From the NCBI GenBank assembly GCA_045613945.1, contig JAZLBZ010000017.1, positions 1 to 64,000 on the forward strand: a stretch of DNA of 64,000 nucleotides, in the 5' to 3' direction. The notes beneath the pieces were generated by a model that ran no database searches, was not told the origin of the DNA, and saw only the letters and a list, made by a program, of their open reading frames with translations. Both the position numbers and the translations under genes were made by a program. Positions within the stretch are counted from its first letter, which is position 1. Each line of letters begins with the position of its first letter. Origin of the DNA: HGM04593 sp045613945 (GTDB lineage: Bacteria; Bacteroidota; Bacteroidia; Bacteroidales; Bacteroidaceae). Below, one piece after another: positions 25,903-35,495 of this stretch.

Positions 25903-26933
25903 AAAAAGAGATTTGGGGTTTTGCGCCTCCTCCAACAGGGGGTATTTCTGTATACTGTAAACGTTTAATTGACAAACTTCATGCAAAGGATGAGCATATC
26001 ATTATGCGAAATTTTGCTGCCTCAAAAAGTGGATGCGGTTATATAGTTGATGTCAAGAATAAACTGATTGAATTCTTTAAGTTGTTGTTTGTCTCAAAAA
26101 GGCTTATCCATTCTCAATTTACCAACTTTAAGTTACTGTTGTTGCTCTATCTTTTCGGATGGCGACATGATATAATAATGACTTTGCATAACCGTAGACT
26201 GGTAATGTTGAATGGATGGAAACGGAGAATTGTCAATCGCTTGTTTCAACGTGTTAAATATGTAATATATAATGACCCTACATACACTCCTCTATTACGC
26301 GAAAAGTTTGATATAGATGATACAAAAATAGTACTTCTTCCTACTTATATTTCACCTGGTAAGGATGAACTTAAGGGCTTGACTAAGGATATTGCAGAAT
26401 TCCTCTCCAGACATACCTATAATTTGTCTGCCAATGCAAGTAGAATTATAAAGAACGAGTTTTTTGGAGATTTGTATGGTCTTGATCAGTTGATATATTT
26501 AATGGACAGGTTGGTGCATGAGAAGGGGTTGGACGTAGGACTGGTTTTCTGTGTATCTGACATCTTTAATCATGAATATTACAATCATTGTATTGCAAAA
26601 ATTAAAGAACTTGGATTAGAACGGCATTTCTTGTTTGCGATAGCCCCTTCTGTAAATGGTTTTGAAGTGTGGTCGGCTACAGATGTTTTTCTACGTCCAA
26701 CAATGTCTGATATGGAAGGTGTTTCTGTTAAGGAAGCTTTACAGTTTGGAACTCCTGTAGTTGCCAGTGATGTCTGTACAAGACCTAAAGAGGCAGTGCT
26801 GTATAGAACCGGTGATGCTGAGGACTTGTTTGATAAGACTTACACCTTGTTGTTGCGCAAATTGCGTGTGTCATATACTCCAGAAGTCTGTGTCGAAGAT
26901 GAGATTCTGCGTATTTACTCATCATTAAGTTGA
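25899..26933 (+). CDS. GT4-like glycosyltransferase
   Basis: A 344-aa GT-B enzyme. The opening WGFAPPPTGGISVYCKRL is a typical acceptor-site glycine motif; the C-terminal domain has SATDVFLRPTMSDMEGVSVKEAL, with the E-x-G-x-S-x2-E donor-binding motif. The gene and the next are visibly more AT-rich than the flanking genes, which suggests these make up the variable, acquired part of the locus. It overlaps the upstream GT2 by 4 nt. Confidence 0.85.
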   Translation: MKKEIWGFAPPPTGGISVYCKRLIDKLHAKDEHIIMRNFAASKSGCGYIVDVKNKLIEFFKLLFVSKRLIHSQFTNFKLLLLLYLFGWRHDIIMTLHNRRLVMLNGWKRRIVNRLFQRVKYVIYNDPTYTPLLREKFDIDDTKIVLLPTYISPGKDELKGLTKDIAEFLSRHTYNLSANASRIIKNEFFGDLYGLDQLIYLMDRLVHEKGLDVGLVFCVSDIFNHEYYNHCIAKIKELGLERHFLFAIAPSVNGFEVWSATDVFLRPTMSDMEGVSVKEALQFGTPVVASDVCTRPKEAVLYRTGDAEDLFDKTYTLLLRKLRVSYTPEVCVEDEILRIYSSLS

Positions 26934-26943
26934 TTCTTGCTTT

Positions 26944-28545
26944 ATGTCATTGTCAAGGTATTATCATACGATTAAGTATCTGAAAATGGAGCAAATCTAT
27001 TTTCAGGTTTATTACAAAGTTTGCGACAAATTGAGGCGGTTGATTGGTCGTAAGAGCATATATGCCTCTCACAAGGCCGGAAACCGTATTACATTTCTTT
27101 CGTTTCCCCGGAAAAATATTACATATAAAGGTGATGGCACCTTTGAATTCCTGAATTTGTCACATACATTCAGTGGTGCATGGGATGACCGTTCTATGGG
27201 TGACCTATGGCGTTATAACCTGAATTATATGGATTTCATTCTGCAGCCTGAGATGAGTGCTGCAGCCGGTGTAGAGTGGATTGAACGTTTTATTGCGTCT
27301 GCGCCCGATAATAGAATTGCCGACGACCCGTATCCAATATCTTTGCGTGGTATAAATTGGATAAAATTCATTGCGCGACATTGGGACGAACTATCTGAAC
27401 AGCAACTTAAAAACATTGATACGTTCCTTTATTCACAGTACCTGATTCTTGGCAGCCGCACCGAACGCCATTTGCTTGCAAACCATTATTTGGAGAATGG
27501 TTTTTCGTTGTTGTTCGCTGCTGTATATTTTAACGACAAGACTTTTGGGAAAAAGGCAAGGTTGATTATTGATAGCCAATTGAAGGAACAGATAATGAGT
27601 GATGGTGCCCACTATGAATTGAGCCCAATGTATCATTGCATAATTCTTGAACGTCTGCTTGACTGCTACAATCTTCTGCACAATGTCGATGACAGTTTTT
27701 TTGATGACTTGACAAATTTGAGAAAACTGCTTAGTGAAAAGGCTTCGGTGATGTTGGCATGGCTTGATGCTATTGTTACAAAAGATGACTCCATTCCACT
27801 GTTGAATGATTCGGCCAATGGTGTAGCCCTCTCACCGGGAGTACTTCGTGAATATGCTCTACAGTTAGGTGTGCAATGGAACAGGGGGGTGCTGGGTGAT
27901 AGCGGTTACCGTCACGTTGTACATCCTGATTATGAAGCAATCCTTGATATGGCTCCACTTGGCGTTTCTTATAATCTTGGACATGCTCATGCTGATAGCT
28001 CAACATTCTTGATTTGGGCAAAAGGTCGTGAATTGTTGGTCGATACAGGAATATCCACATATAACGCCGGCTGCCGCAGGGATTACGAACGTTCTACGCG
28101 TGCACATAATACTGTCGTGATAGATAGTGAAAACTCTTCAAAAGTTTGGGGCGCTTTCCGTTGTGCGCAGCGAGCAAATTTAGTTGTTGAGGATGATGGA
28201 CCGGAGTGCTTTACTCTATGGCATGATGGGTATAGTGACAAAGGAATCTGTTATCGTCGTAGTTTTCTATGCAAGAATGATACAATGGAGGTTATAGATG
28301 TGGTAGAAGGAAATGTTTCATCGATTGCAGATGCCTATTTCCATTTATCTCCAGATGTGAAGATAATAAGTGTTGAAAATAATCGTGTCGTTACTGATAG
28401 GGCTGTTTTTATATTCAATGGTCAAGCCTCAATACAATTAATAAAAGAGGAAATAGCAAAAGAGTACAATGTCTTGCAGCCTACAGTATGCATTCAAGTC
28501 ACTTTTTCGAATAGATTGCATACAATAATCGGTGAATTTAAATAA
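26944..28545 (+). CDS. Heparinase II/III-family polysaccharide lyase-like protein
   Basis: A 533-aa protein with an N-terminal alpha/alpha-toroid (residues ~80-320; YPISLRGINWIKF, RHLLANHYLENGFSLLFA, HYELSPMYHCII) and a C-terminal beta domain (NLGHAHADSSTFLIWAKG; TRAHNTVVIDS). The His and Tyr residues in HLLANHYLENG, HYELSPMYH and GHAHADS match the lyase active-site blocks. No signal peptide is evident, as in heparinase-like proteins of other exopolysaccharide operons. Substrate probably contains uronic acid; it may edit or release the polymer. It is the last plus-strand gene and meets a minus-strand gene with only 14 bp between them. Confidence 0.85.
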   Translation: MSLSRYYHTIKYLKMEQIYFQVYYKVCDKLRRLIGRKSIYASHKAGNRITFLSFPRKNITYKGDGTFEFLNLSHTFSGAWDDRSMGDLWRYNLNYMDFILQPEMSAAAGVEWIERFIASAPDNRIADDPYPISLRGINWIKFIARHWDELSEQQLKNIDTFLYSQYLILGSRTERHLLANHYLENGFSLLFAAVYFNDKTFGKKARLIIDSQLKEQIMSDGAHYELSPMYHCIILERLLDCYNLLHNVDDSFFDDLTNLRKLLSEKASVMLAWLDAIVTKDDSIPLLNDSANGVALSPGVLREYALQLGVQWNRGVLGDSGYRHVVHPDYEAILDMAPLGVSYNLGHAHADSSTFLIWAKGRELLVDTGISTYNAGCRRDYERSTRAHNTVVIDSENSSKVWGAFRCAQRANLVVEDDGPECFTLWHDGYSDKGICYRRSFLCKNDTMEVIDVVEGNVSSIADAYFHLSPDVKIISVENNRVVTDRAVFIFNGQASIQLIKEEIAKEYNVLQPTVCIQVTFSNRLHTIIGEFK

Positions 28546-28559
28546 TGGAGAATAACCGC

Positions 28560-29006
28560 TTAATGTTTCTTCATTACAATACGTGCCTTCTCCGAACTCA
28601 GCACCATAGAACTGCTATTCAGTTCTTCGACCCCAAAAGCATTGTACAGCTCATACATGCCAAATTTTTCAAGTTCTGATAGCGGAGCCTGTTTGCCGTC
28701 CCTGTCAAGGTAGATGCGGAAATCGGTCATGTATATCGAGTCGTTCTTGTGTGTGAAGTAGGCAATGTAGTTCTCCTTCATCAGCCCTTGAGGTAATGTG
28801 GGCGATACGTAGGATAGCAGCACCAGTTCCCTCTGGAACGAGTAGTATGTATCGCCATTGCAATAGGTTATGTCGCCTGTTGTCTTATTCTCAATGCTTG
28901 ATACTTGCCAAAATCCGTCCAAATTGCCATTGATGAGATAACTCTCGCATGACGATGTCGCTATTATAGTCAGTAGCATCAGCAGCCCGTATATATATCG
29001 TTTCAT
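28560..29006 (-). CDS. Lipocalin-like lipoprotein
   Basis: A 148-aa lipoprotein with signal peptide MKRYIYGLLMLLTIIATSSC (lipidation at Cys20). The short GFWQVSSIEN opening, followed by about eight predicted strands (YYSFQRELVLLS, YIAYFTHKNDSIYM), is typical of small lipocalin-like proteins in Bacteroidetes. It sits 18 bp after wzi on the same strand, so it may be a partner in polysaccharide attachment or export. The ligand is unknown. Confidence 0.75.
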   Translation of the reverse strand: MKRYIYGLLMLLTIIATSSCESYLINGNLDGFWQVSSIENKTTGDITYCNGDTYYSFQRELVLLSYVSPTLPQGLMKENYIAYFTHKNDSIYMTDFRIYLDRDGKQAPLSELEKFGMYELYNAFGVEELNSSSMVLSSEKARIVMKKH

Positions 29007-29024
29007 CTTTTTTTTGTTTTTCCG

Positions 29025-30563
29025 TTATTTGTTGCTCAGCCATCCCTCTTTGCAAATGGATAGCATACCACCGAAATTGTTGCCGATAAGTCGGCTGTGG
29101 TCGTATGCGAGTGCTCCGGTAAAACTCCATCCTTTCAGTTTCTTTGGAGTGTAAACCACTTCAGCCATTGTACTCAACTGGGTAAGAGGCTCTGGTAGCG
29201 GGTCTTCGTATGAGCCCCAGTGCTTTGTCCAGGATGCAATGAGACGGTATTCAAGTTGCTCGCAAGGTGTGCCATTGAAAGCCAAATGATGTGAGCGTAA
29301 ACGTGAATATGGCATTGTCATATTGGGCAGTTTGTTGTAGAGTGGTGACAAGAAATGTGGGTTACACATTGACATCCCCCAATGTTGCCACGACTGGTAG
29401 TAACTGTGTGTATAATACCAGTCCTTTCCGCCGGCCTGTCCCATCATGTCGCCCGATGGGTTCTGCAATATCGGTCCGCTCTGGTCGCGTGAGGTGATGA
29501 ATTCATACACCACAGTGTCTATTACCCTGTTCTTGGGAACTGTCAGTTCCAGGCCAAAAAGTCCGTCTCGCCAGGGAAGGTATGTTATCCAGGTCTTCTC
29601 TCCTTGGCGATTGTAGTGGTAGTCAAGCCCAAAGAGTCCCGAGTGGTCCTCGTAATAGTGCTCATAGTATGCCTTTATTCTCCACTCCTCGGCCTTGTAG
29701 TCAAGTGCAAGATGAAGGCTGCCAAACACGTTACCGTTTATGTTTGTCTGGTCCATCTCTGTCGATTCGCTGCCGCCGGCCAGCGGAATGAATGCCTTCA
29801 GATATTCCATATACGAGTGTGGCAGTTCGTGACGTACAACATCCCCCTCGGCCCTTTTCTCCCACACGCGCCCACCGAACTGGGTGTACATCTCAACACC
29901 CATCTCTATTGAGAATGGTGTCTTGCTCTGTTTGCCAATCTTCAGGAATGCAGTCTTTTCGTGGAAAAGTACATCCTCGACATATCTGCTCCCAGTTGGG
30001 GCATTTTTCATATATGTGCGCTGAAAGTTGTCGTCGGTCTGCCGGCCGTAACTGAAGTGTCCCTTTACGTGTACCCACTCGTTGAACAGCCAGCGTGCAG
30101 TGGTGTATTCATTTATGCCGAAACGGACTTGTGGGATGGGGCGGGCATTGGGTGAGAAGGTAAGGCCGCCGCCACTGAGAGTGCGGTGCTTACCCTCGGA
30201 GCAACGCTCCTTACTGCCAACGCTCAACTCCCAGCAACTGTATTTTATGTCGGCATACAGCTGCTGTATATAGAATGGCGCCGGGTGATTCCATGTGCCG
30301 GCAATTTCTGCTCCGTATGCCCAGGTGAATCCACGTTTCTTGTCAAAATCGCGGAACAGTCCGGCACTCAGCGCTGTATTGTTGTTCTTCAGTGAGGAGA
30401 GTCCCTGCCTGTTGCTTGTCAACCAGAACGGGGCATGTTCTCCCGTCGAGACAATGGCTTCGGCCTGCACCTCATATCTTATTTTTCCCCATTCGCTTTT
30501 CTGTGCTTGCGCTGGAAACGCAAGCATCAGAAAGGGGAATAGCCATTTCAACGCAAAATTCAT
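29025..30563 (-). CDS. wzi: Capsule assembly protein Wzi family
   Basis: A 512-aa outer-membrane beta-barrel (signal peptide MNFALKWLFPFLMLAFPAQAQ). The conserved N-terminal block is GEHAPFWLTSNRQGLSS, with further family features in SVGSKERCSEG and RPIPQVRFGI. Wzi binds exported polysaccharide and helps to anchor it on the cell surface. It is transcribed away from the next glycosyltransferase gene, from a TATCTTTG -7 element at 30588-30595 (minus). Confidence 0.92.
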   Translation of the reverse strand: MNFALKWLFPFLMLAFPAQAQKSEWGKIRYEVQAEAIVSTGEHAPFWLTSNRQGLSSLKNNNTALSAGLFRDFDKKRGFTWAYGAEIAGTWNHPAPFYIQQLYADIKYSCWELSVGSKERCSEGKHRTLSGGGLTFSPNARPIPQVRFGINEYTTARWLFNEWVHVKGHFSYGRQTDDNFQRTYMKNAPTGSRYVEDVLFHEKTAFLKIGKQSKTPFSIEMGVEMYTQFGGRVWEKRAEGDVVRHELPHSYMEYLKAFIPLAGGSESTEMDQTNINGNVFGSLHLALDYKAEEWRIKAYYEHYYEDHSGLFGLDYHYNRQGEKTWITYLPWRDGLFGLELTVPKNRVIDTVVYEFITSRDQSGPILQNPSGDMMGQAGGKDWYYTHSYYQSWQHWGMSMCNPHFLSPLYNKLPNMTMPYSRLRSHHLAFNGTPCEQLEYRLIASWTKHWGSYEDPLPEPLTQLSTMAEVVYTPKKLKGWSFTGALAYDHSRLIGNNFGGMLSICKEGWLSNK

Positions 30564-30587
30564 ATTGTTTTTTGTATTGTGTTATCG

Positions 30588-30595
30588 CAAAGATA
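30588..30595 (-). promoter_or_regulatory. -7 element for wzi
   Basis: TATCTTTG on the minus strand, 25 nt before the wzi ATG. I could not place a good -33 box. Confidence 0.5.
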
Positions 30596-30659
30596 GGCTG
30601 TTATTTTGTATTGTAGATATAAATAACGCTGTTTTATTTTTTTTCTTGCATAATGTTTT

Positions 30660-30667
30660 TAACTTTG
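30660..30667 (+). promoter_or_regulatory. -7 element for the 30727 glycosyltransferase
   Basis: TAACTTTG matches the -7 consensus 60 nt before the GTG start. The -33 region is weak. Confidence 0.5.
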
Positions 30668-30726
30668 CGTGCCTTTGAGAATATGCGTTCTTTTAGGGTA
30701 ATGCAAACCAAATTCAGATTAATACA

Positions 30727-31914
30727 GTGAAGGTACTCATCGTCTCGTTCTATTACGAACCCGAATTGGGAGCGGCTCCAAGCCGCATAACCAATCTTGC
30801 CAGGGGGCTTAAGGCCTCGGGGGTGGATGTTGATGTGCTTACCTGCTTGCCCAATTATCCCAAAGGAAAGATATTTGACGGTTTTCGCGGCCGCTATTCA
30901 ATGAAGGAGCAGATTGACGGGATTGATGTCTACCGTTATTGGACATATGCAACCGTCTCAAAGAATCCGTTCAAGCGTGTGCTTGCAATGACTGCCTATG
31001 CAATCACAATGTGGTCATTTGCATTCAAGCGCAGGCTTATTAAAAGTTATGACCGCATAATTATCCAGTCCCCTCCCATCCTGGTTGCAGTCTCGGCTAT
31101 TACGCTGTTCAAGAAACTCTTTGGCAAAAAGGTTGTTCTTAACGTCTCGGACCTGTGGCCTGGCTCGGCTGTGGAGTTGGGATTTGTGCGTAAGGGAAGT
31201 CTCTCTTTCAAGGCATTGAGCCGTTTCGAGAAGTATATATACCGTAATGCTCATGCCGTAATGGGTCAATCACAGGAAATTGTTGAGCACGTCGAGTCAA
31301 TGTTTTCTGGCAAAAGCACGTTCCTGTACCGTAATCTTCAACCCGATGATAACCACTTGCCTACAGTGAAAGAGAAGGACGGTGTGCTGAAAATAGTATA
31401 TGCCGGCCTGTTTGGTGTTGCTCAGGATATGCTGTCGTTGCTCAAGTCGGTCGATTTCAAGGCGCTTGGTGTTGAAATGCATCTTTATGGAGGGGGTAAC
31501 CAGGTAGAACAGATACAGGAGTATATTGAGAGTGGTGACAGGAATATCTGGTATCATGGGTATGTCTCAAAGCTGCAGATTAATGAGGAACTGAAAAAGT
31601 ACCATCTCTCTATAATACCGCTTGCTGCAGCCATTCATGGCGCTGTGCCTTCAAAGATTTTTGACTTGTTGCCTGCCGGCATTCCCATACTTTTCAGTGG
31701 AAACGGCGAAGGCGCCCGCATTGTCGAGGAGTGCGGTTTTGGTCTTGTGTCAGAGTATGGTGACTACAAGGCTCTTGAAAAGAATATCCGCGCTTTTGTT
31801 GATATGTCGCCAGCGCAGTATTCGGCCTATTCTGTAAACTGCCTGAATGCATCACGTGACGCATTCTCCTTCTCAAAGCAGCTCGGGCGCTTTGTCACAT
31901 TCCTTGCACTGTAA
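30727..31914 (+). CDS. GT4 glycosyltransferase (WcaI-like)
   Basis: A 395-aa GT-B glycosyltransferase with a GTG start. The N-terminus FYYEPELGAAPSRITNLARG and YPKGKIFDGFRG are typical of colanic-acid WcaI-like enzymes. The donor domain holds VYAGLFGVAQD and a GAVPSKIFDLLPAGIPI block. It lies divergent from wzi at the end of the polysaccharide region and may add a branch sugar. The TraB gene follows after about 60 bp. Confidence 0.88.
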   Translation: MKVLIVSFYYEPELGAAPSRITNLARGLKASGVDVDVLTCLPNYPKGKIFDGFRGRYSMKEQIDGIDVYRYWTYATVSKNPFKRVLAMTAYAITMWSFAFKRRLIKSYDRIIIQSPPILVAVSAITLFKKLFGKKVVLNVSDLWPGSAVELGFVRKGSLSFKALSRFEKYIYRNAHAVMGQSQEIVEHVESMFSGKSTFLYRNLQPDDNHLPTVKEKDGVLKIVYAGLFGVAQDMLSLLKSVDFKALGVEMHLYGGGNQVEQIQEYIESGDRNIWYHGYVSKLQINEELKKYHLSIIPLAAAIHGAVPSKIFDLLPAGIPILFSGNGEGARIVEECGFGLVSEYGDYKALEKNIRAFVDMSPAQYSAYSVNCLNASRDAFSFSKQLGRFVTFLAL

Positions 31915-31974
31915 ATCTTTTGCTGTTTACAACTTTTTTTGAACATTTTGCAGCCAATATTAGATACCATAATT

Positions 31975-32880
31975 ATGAAAAGGATTTTTATATCTCTCTT
32001 TTTGGCAATTGCCTCGACTGTTGTCTGTAATGCCCAGTTGCTCTATAAGATTTCGCATAAGGACCTTGTAAGTCCATCTTATATTGTAGGCTCTTATCAC
32101 CTGGCTCCGGCCTCGTTCATAGATTCGATACATGGTGCCAAAGCGGCTATTGACGCTGTAGAGGTTGTCTGCGGCGAGGTTGTGATGAGCGAGATGGAGA
32201 GCCGCGAGAACCAGAAAAGACTGCAGGAGGCAATAACGCTGCCCGATGGCAAGTCGCTTGCCGACATCTTTACAGCCGATGAGATGCTACGCATTAATAA
32301 TTATATGGACAACCTCCTGGGCATGAACCTCAACAGCCCAATGCTCAAGAACCAGTTGGGCAAGATGACTCCAATGGCGTTGTCCACGCAGTTGCAGTTG
32401 GTGCAGTACATGAAACTAACGCCCGGGTTCAACCCCTTGAAACTCATTGACGCCTATTTTCAGGAGGTTGCCAAACAGGCCGGCAAGAAGGTTGCGGGTC
32501 TTGAGAGCGTGGATTTCCAGATTGAGACTTTGTACAAGGGGGCTACCCTTGAAAGGCAGAAACAGCAACTTCTTTGTATGATAGACAACGAAGAATATTA
32601 TTCATTGCAGATGAAAGAACTTGCTGCCGCCTACTTTGCACAGGATATGCAGGCGCTTCTGGATGTTACCGAGGAGAAAATAGGTAATCAGTGCGATAGC
32701 ACCCCGGGGGAGGAAGGAGCGCTCATCTATGGACGCAATGCAGCATGGGTCAAGGCGATGCCTGCGATGATGGACGAGGCGCCGACTCTGTTTGTCGTGG
32801 GCGCAGCCCACTTGCCTGGTGAGAAGGGCGTTCTTGAACTGCTGAAGGCAAAAGGCTATGCAATTGAGGCTGTAAAGTAA
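31975..32880 (+). CDS. TraB/GumN-family secreted protein
   Basis: A 301-aa protein exported by a signal peptide (MKRIFISLFLAIASTVVCNAQ). It has the family blocks YIVGSYHLAP near the start (G-[ST]-x-H), the central KKVAGLESVDFQ (the GLE motif) and a closing TLFVVGAAHLPGEKG. The paired GxH and E residues resemble the Tiki/TraB metal-dependent protease-like fold. The biological substrate is unknown. ATG 31975 starts the signal peptide; the in-frame start at 31939 would add a non-conserved tail. A terminator follows. Confidence 0.9.
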   Translation: MKRIFISLFLAIASTVVCNAQLLYKISHKDLVSPSYIVGSYHLAPASFIDSIHGAKAAIDAVEVVCGEVVMSEMESRENQKRLQEAITLPDGKSLADIFTADEMLRINNYMDNLLGMNLNSPMLKNQLGKMTPMALSTQLQLVQYMKLTPGFNPLKLIDAYFQEVAKQAGKKVAGLESVDFQIETLYKGATLERQKQQLLCMIDNEEYYSLQMKELAAAYFAQDMQALLDVTEEKIGNQCDSTPGEEGALIYGRNAAWVKAMPAMMDEAPTLFVVGAAHLPGEKGVLELLKAKGYAIEAVK

Positions 32881-32906
32881 AATGTTTTGATAATTTTGTT
32901 AATCAG

Positions 32907-32937
32907 AGACTGTTCCTGCACGGAATGGTCTTTTTTT
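32907..32937 (+). terminator. Terminator after the TraB gene
   Basis: AGACTGTTCC and GGAATGGTCT (one G-U) around TGCAC, followed by seven T or more. Confidence 0.85.
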
Positions 32938-33034
32938 GATAGTTATTTGTATCTACCATGTGCAACTTTAAATGGTGATTTGTTGCTAACAAACAGGTGG
33001 TATTACAAGTTGCTTTTTTCGTTATTTTGGGTAA

Positions 33035-33065
33035 TTGTGTGTGCTTGTTGATGTCTGTAATTTTG
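33035..33065 (+). promoter_or_regulatory. Promoter of the xus-like operon with flanking inverted repeat
   Basis: TTG (33035-33037) and TAATTTTG (33058-33065) are 20 nt apart. ATTTTGCAT (33060-33068) overlaps the -7 box and is repeated in inverse as ATGCAAAAT (33079-33087) at the start codon. The same half-sites flank the feoAB promoter, so this may be an iron-responsive operator. Confidence 0.55.
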
Positions 33066-33085
33066 CATCGGATAAAAAATGCAAA

Positions 33086-35473
33086 ATGAACAGAAGTTTA
33101 CACTTGGTATTCATAATTACGATAATGGCAATGTTTGCATTGCCTTCGGTTGCTCACAATATAAAACTGTATGGCAAAGTCACTGCTCGAGGCGAGGGTG
33201 GTGTGCCTTATGCTACTATCGGGGTTGAGGGTGGCAAATTCGGAACCTGTTCCAATGACGATGGTGATTATGAACTTGAATTACCATTGGGACGCTATGT
33301 ACTTGTCTTTACAGCCATTGGATACGAACCTGTACGTAAAGAGGTCTATGTAGACGAAAAACTTAATTTGGAGTATAATGTGGAATTGATGTCGTCGGAA
33401 CAACTGCTTGAAGATGTGATAGTTACGGAAACAGCCTCGGGGCTTTCTGCTCTAAAGAATTCGGCCTATAATGTTGTAGCTCTTGATACAAAGGATTTCC
33501 TGAATACGACAGGAAATCTCAGTGATATTTTAGCAAAGTCACCGGGTGTCAGGTTGCGCGAGTCTGGTGGTGAGGGTTCTGTGATGAACTTGATGCTTGA
33601 CGGTTTCAGTGGTAAGCACATCAAGGTTTTTATTGATGGTGTCCCGCAAGAGGGGGTAGGTGCATCGTTTGGCCTTAACAATATTCCCGTGAATTTTGCC
33701 GAGCGCATTGAAGTTTATCGTGGTGTTGTTCCCGTAGAGTTCGGCGCCGATGCCATGGGCGGGGTGGTGAATATTGTAACCAATAAGATACGCGAGGGGT
33801 GGAATCTTGATGCTTCTTACTCATACGGCTCGTTCAATACTCATAAATCTTTTATAAACTTCGGCAAGGTACACCGTAACGGCCTTAAGTATGAACTCAA
33901 CATCTTTCAGAACTATTCCGACAACAACTATACCATAAATGGCCCTGTTGAGGATTTTGAAACAGGCAGCATTGAGAAGAAGAAACTGTACAGCGTTGAG
34001 CGCTTCAACGACACCTATCGCAATGAGGCTGCAACATTCAAAGTTGGTGTCATTGGAAAAAAATGGGCCGACCGCCTGATGCTTGGCATTAGACTTTCAC
34101 AAATGTACAAGGAGGTACAGACCGGCGTGCGTCAGGAGATAGTTTATGGCGAGAAGCACCGTAGAAGTTATTCTTTCATGCCTTCCTTGGAATATGGCAA
34201 ACGGAACTTGCTGGTAGATGGTCTTGACTTTTCGGCATCACTAAACTACAATCGCAATATATCAACAAATATCGACACGGCTTCTTGTAAATATAATTGG
34301 TTCGGTGAGACAAAGGAACTGAATAGCCGGGGCGAGCAGGCGTTGCAACACATGCAATCGAATAATGAAAACTGGAATATGGCGGCCAATATCAATTATT
34401 CACCCGGTATATCACACATGCATCTGTTCACGCTGAACTATCTTTTTAGTGCATTCAAGCGCAGCAATACATCGCTGTTGCTCCCACAAAAGGTTGAGGA
34501 TCCTTTTGACAAACTGACGCATAAGAATATACTCGGTTTTTCTTATCGCTTTACTCCGTCTGAGAGGTGGAACGTAACAGCATTTGGTAAATATTACAAT
34601 GTCTATGTTGAAGGGCCTGTGGCAACAACAAGCAATGCCGATGAGTATGTGAGCAGTGCACGTGTAATGGATGCTGTAGGCTATGGGGCTGCCGGAACAT
34701 TTTTCATTCTTCCCAATCTGCAGGCTAAACTCTCTTATGAAAAAGCATGCCGTTTGCCAACCATTGAGGAAATGTTTGGTGACGAGGATTTGGAACAGGG
34801 AGAGTTTGGATTGAAACCGGAGAATAGCCATAATGTCAATTTGAATATTGGTTACAATGGTAAGTTCGGTTCACACGGGTTTTTTGCCGAGGCCGGGCTG
34901 GTTTTTCGCGATACACGCGATTACATTCAGCGTAATATTGTCGATCTCAGCGGTGGTAAGTCTGCTGCAACATATATAAACTATGGAAAAGTGCTTACAA
35001 AAGGGTATAATGTCACGTTGCGATATACTTGGGATAGATGGATTTCAATAGGTGGCAATTTTACCGATATGAGAGTGCTTGATAATATGAAGAGTGCCAT
35101 TGGCAGTTCTGTGCCTAATCTCGGATACGGAGAGAAAATGCCCAATCTGCCGTCAATGTTTACCGACTTCAATGTCATACTCCATTGGTATGGGCTTGGT
35201 GGCAAGGATAATCTGCTCTCATTTACCTATGATGGTGCGTATGTTCAGCAGTTCAGTTACTATTCGGCAAGGATTGGAACCAATAAAGGCGATTATTTGG
35301 TTCCCGACCAGTTGTCGCATAATGTGTCACTTGTGTATGCATTGAAGAATGGACGTTACAATATAGCGCTCGAGTGTCGGAATATAACGAATGAACGTTT
35401 GTATGACAATTTCAGTCTGCAGAAACCAGGACGTGCTTTTTATGCAAAGCTTCGCGTGAAATTAGGAAAATAA
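33086..35473 (+). CDS. xusA: TonB-dependent outer-membrane receptor (XusA-like)
   Basis: A 795-aa TonB-dependent receptor with a signal peptide (NRSLHLVFIITIMAMFALPS), an N-terminal carboxypeptidase-regulatory-like domain (residues ~25-105, KLYGKVTARGEGGVPYATI), a plug (LSDILAKSPGVRLRESGGEG, IEVYRGVVPVEFGADAMGG) and a 22-strand type barrel ending YAKLRVKLGK. The next two genes encode a DUF4374 lipoprotein and a PepSY membrane protein. This order matches the XusABC xenosiderophore system of Bacteroides thetaiotaomicron, which takes up ferric enterobactin and salmochelin. The ATG at 33086 was chosen as the start of the signal peptide. Confidence 0.85.
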   Translation: MNRSLHLVFIITIMAMFALPSVAHNIKLYGKVTARGEGGVPYATIGVEGGKFGTCSNDDGDYELELPLGRYVLVFTAIGYEPVRKEVYVDEKLNLEYNVELMSSEQLLEDVIVTETASGLSALKNSAYNVVALDTKDFLNTTGNLSDILAKSPGVRLRESGGEGSVMNLMLDGFSGKHIKVFIDGVPQEGVGASFGLNNIPVNFAERIEVYRGVVPVEFGADAMGGVVNIVTNKIREGWNLDASYSYGSFNTHKSFINFGKVHRNGLKYELNIFQNYSDNNYTINGPVEDFETGSIEKKKLYSVERFNDTYRNEAATFKVGVIGKKWADRLMLGIRLSQMYKEVQTGVRQEIVYGEKHRRSYSFMPSLEYGKRNLLVDGLDFSASLNYNRNISTNIDTASCKYNWFGETKELNSRGEQALQHMQSNNENWNMAANINYSPGISHMHLFTLNYLFSAFKRSNTSLLLPQKVEDPFDKLTHKNILGFSYRFTPSERWNVTAFGKYYNVYVEGPVATTSNADEYVSSARVMDAVGYGAAGTFFILPNLQAKLSYEKACRLPTIEEMFGDEDLEQGEFGLKPENSHNVNLNIGYNGKFGSHGFFAEAGLVFRDTRDYIQRNIVDLSGGKSAATYINYGKVLTKGYNVTLRYTWDRWISIGGNFTDMRVLDNMKSAIGSSVPNLGYGEKMPNLPSMFTDFNVILHWYGLGGKDNLLSFTYDGAYVQQFSYYSARIGTNKGDYLVPDQLSHNVSLVYALKNGRYNIALECRNITNERLYDNFSLQKPGRAFYAKLRVKLGK

Positions 35474-35495
35474 CTAATCAATAAAACTGAATGAT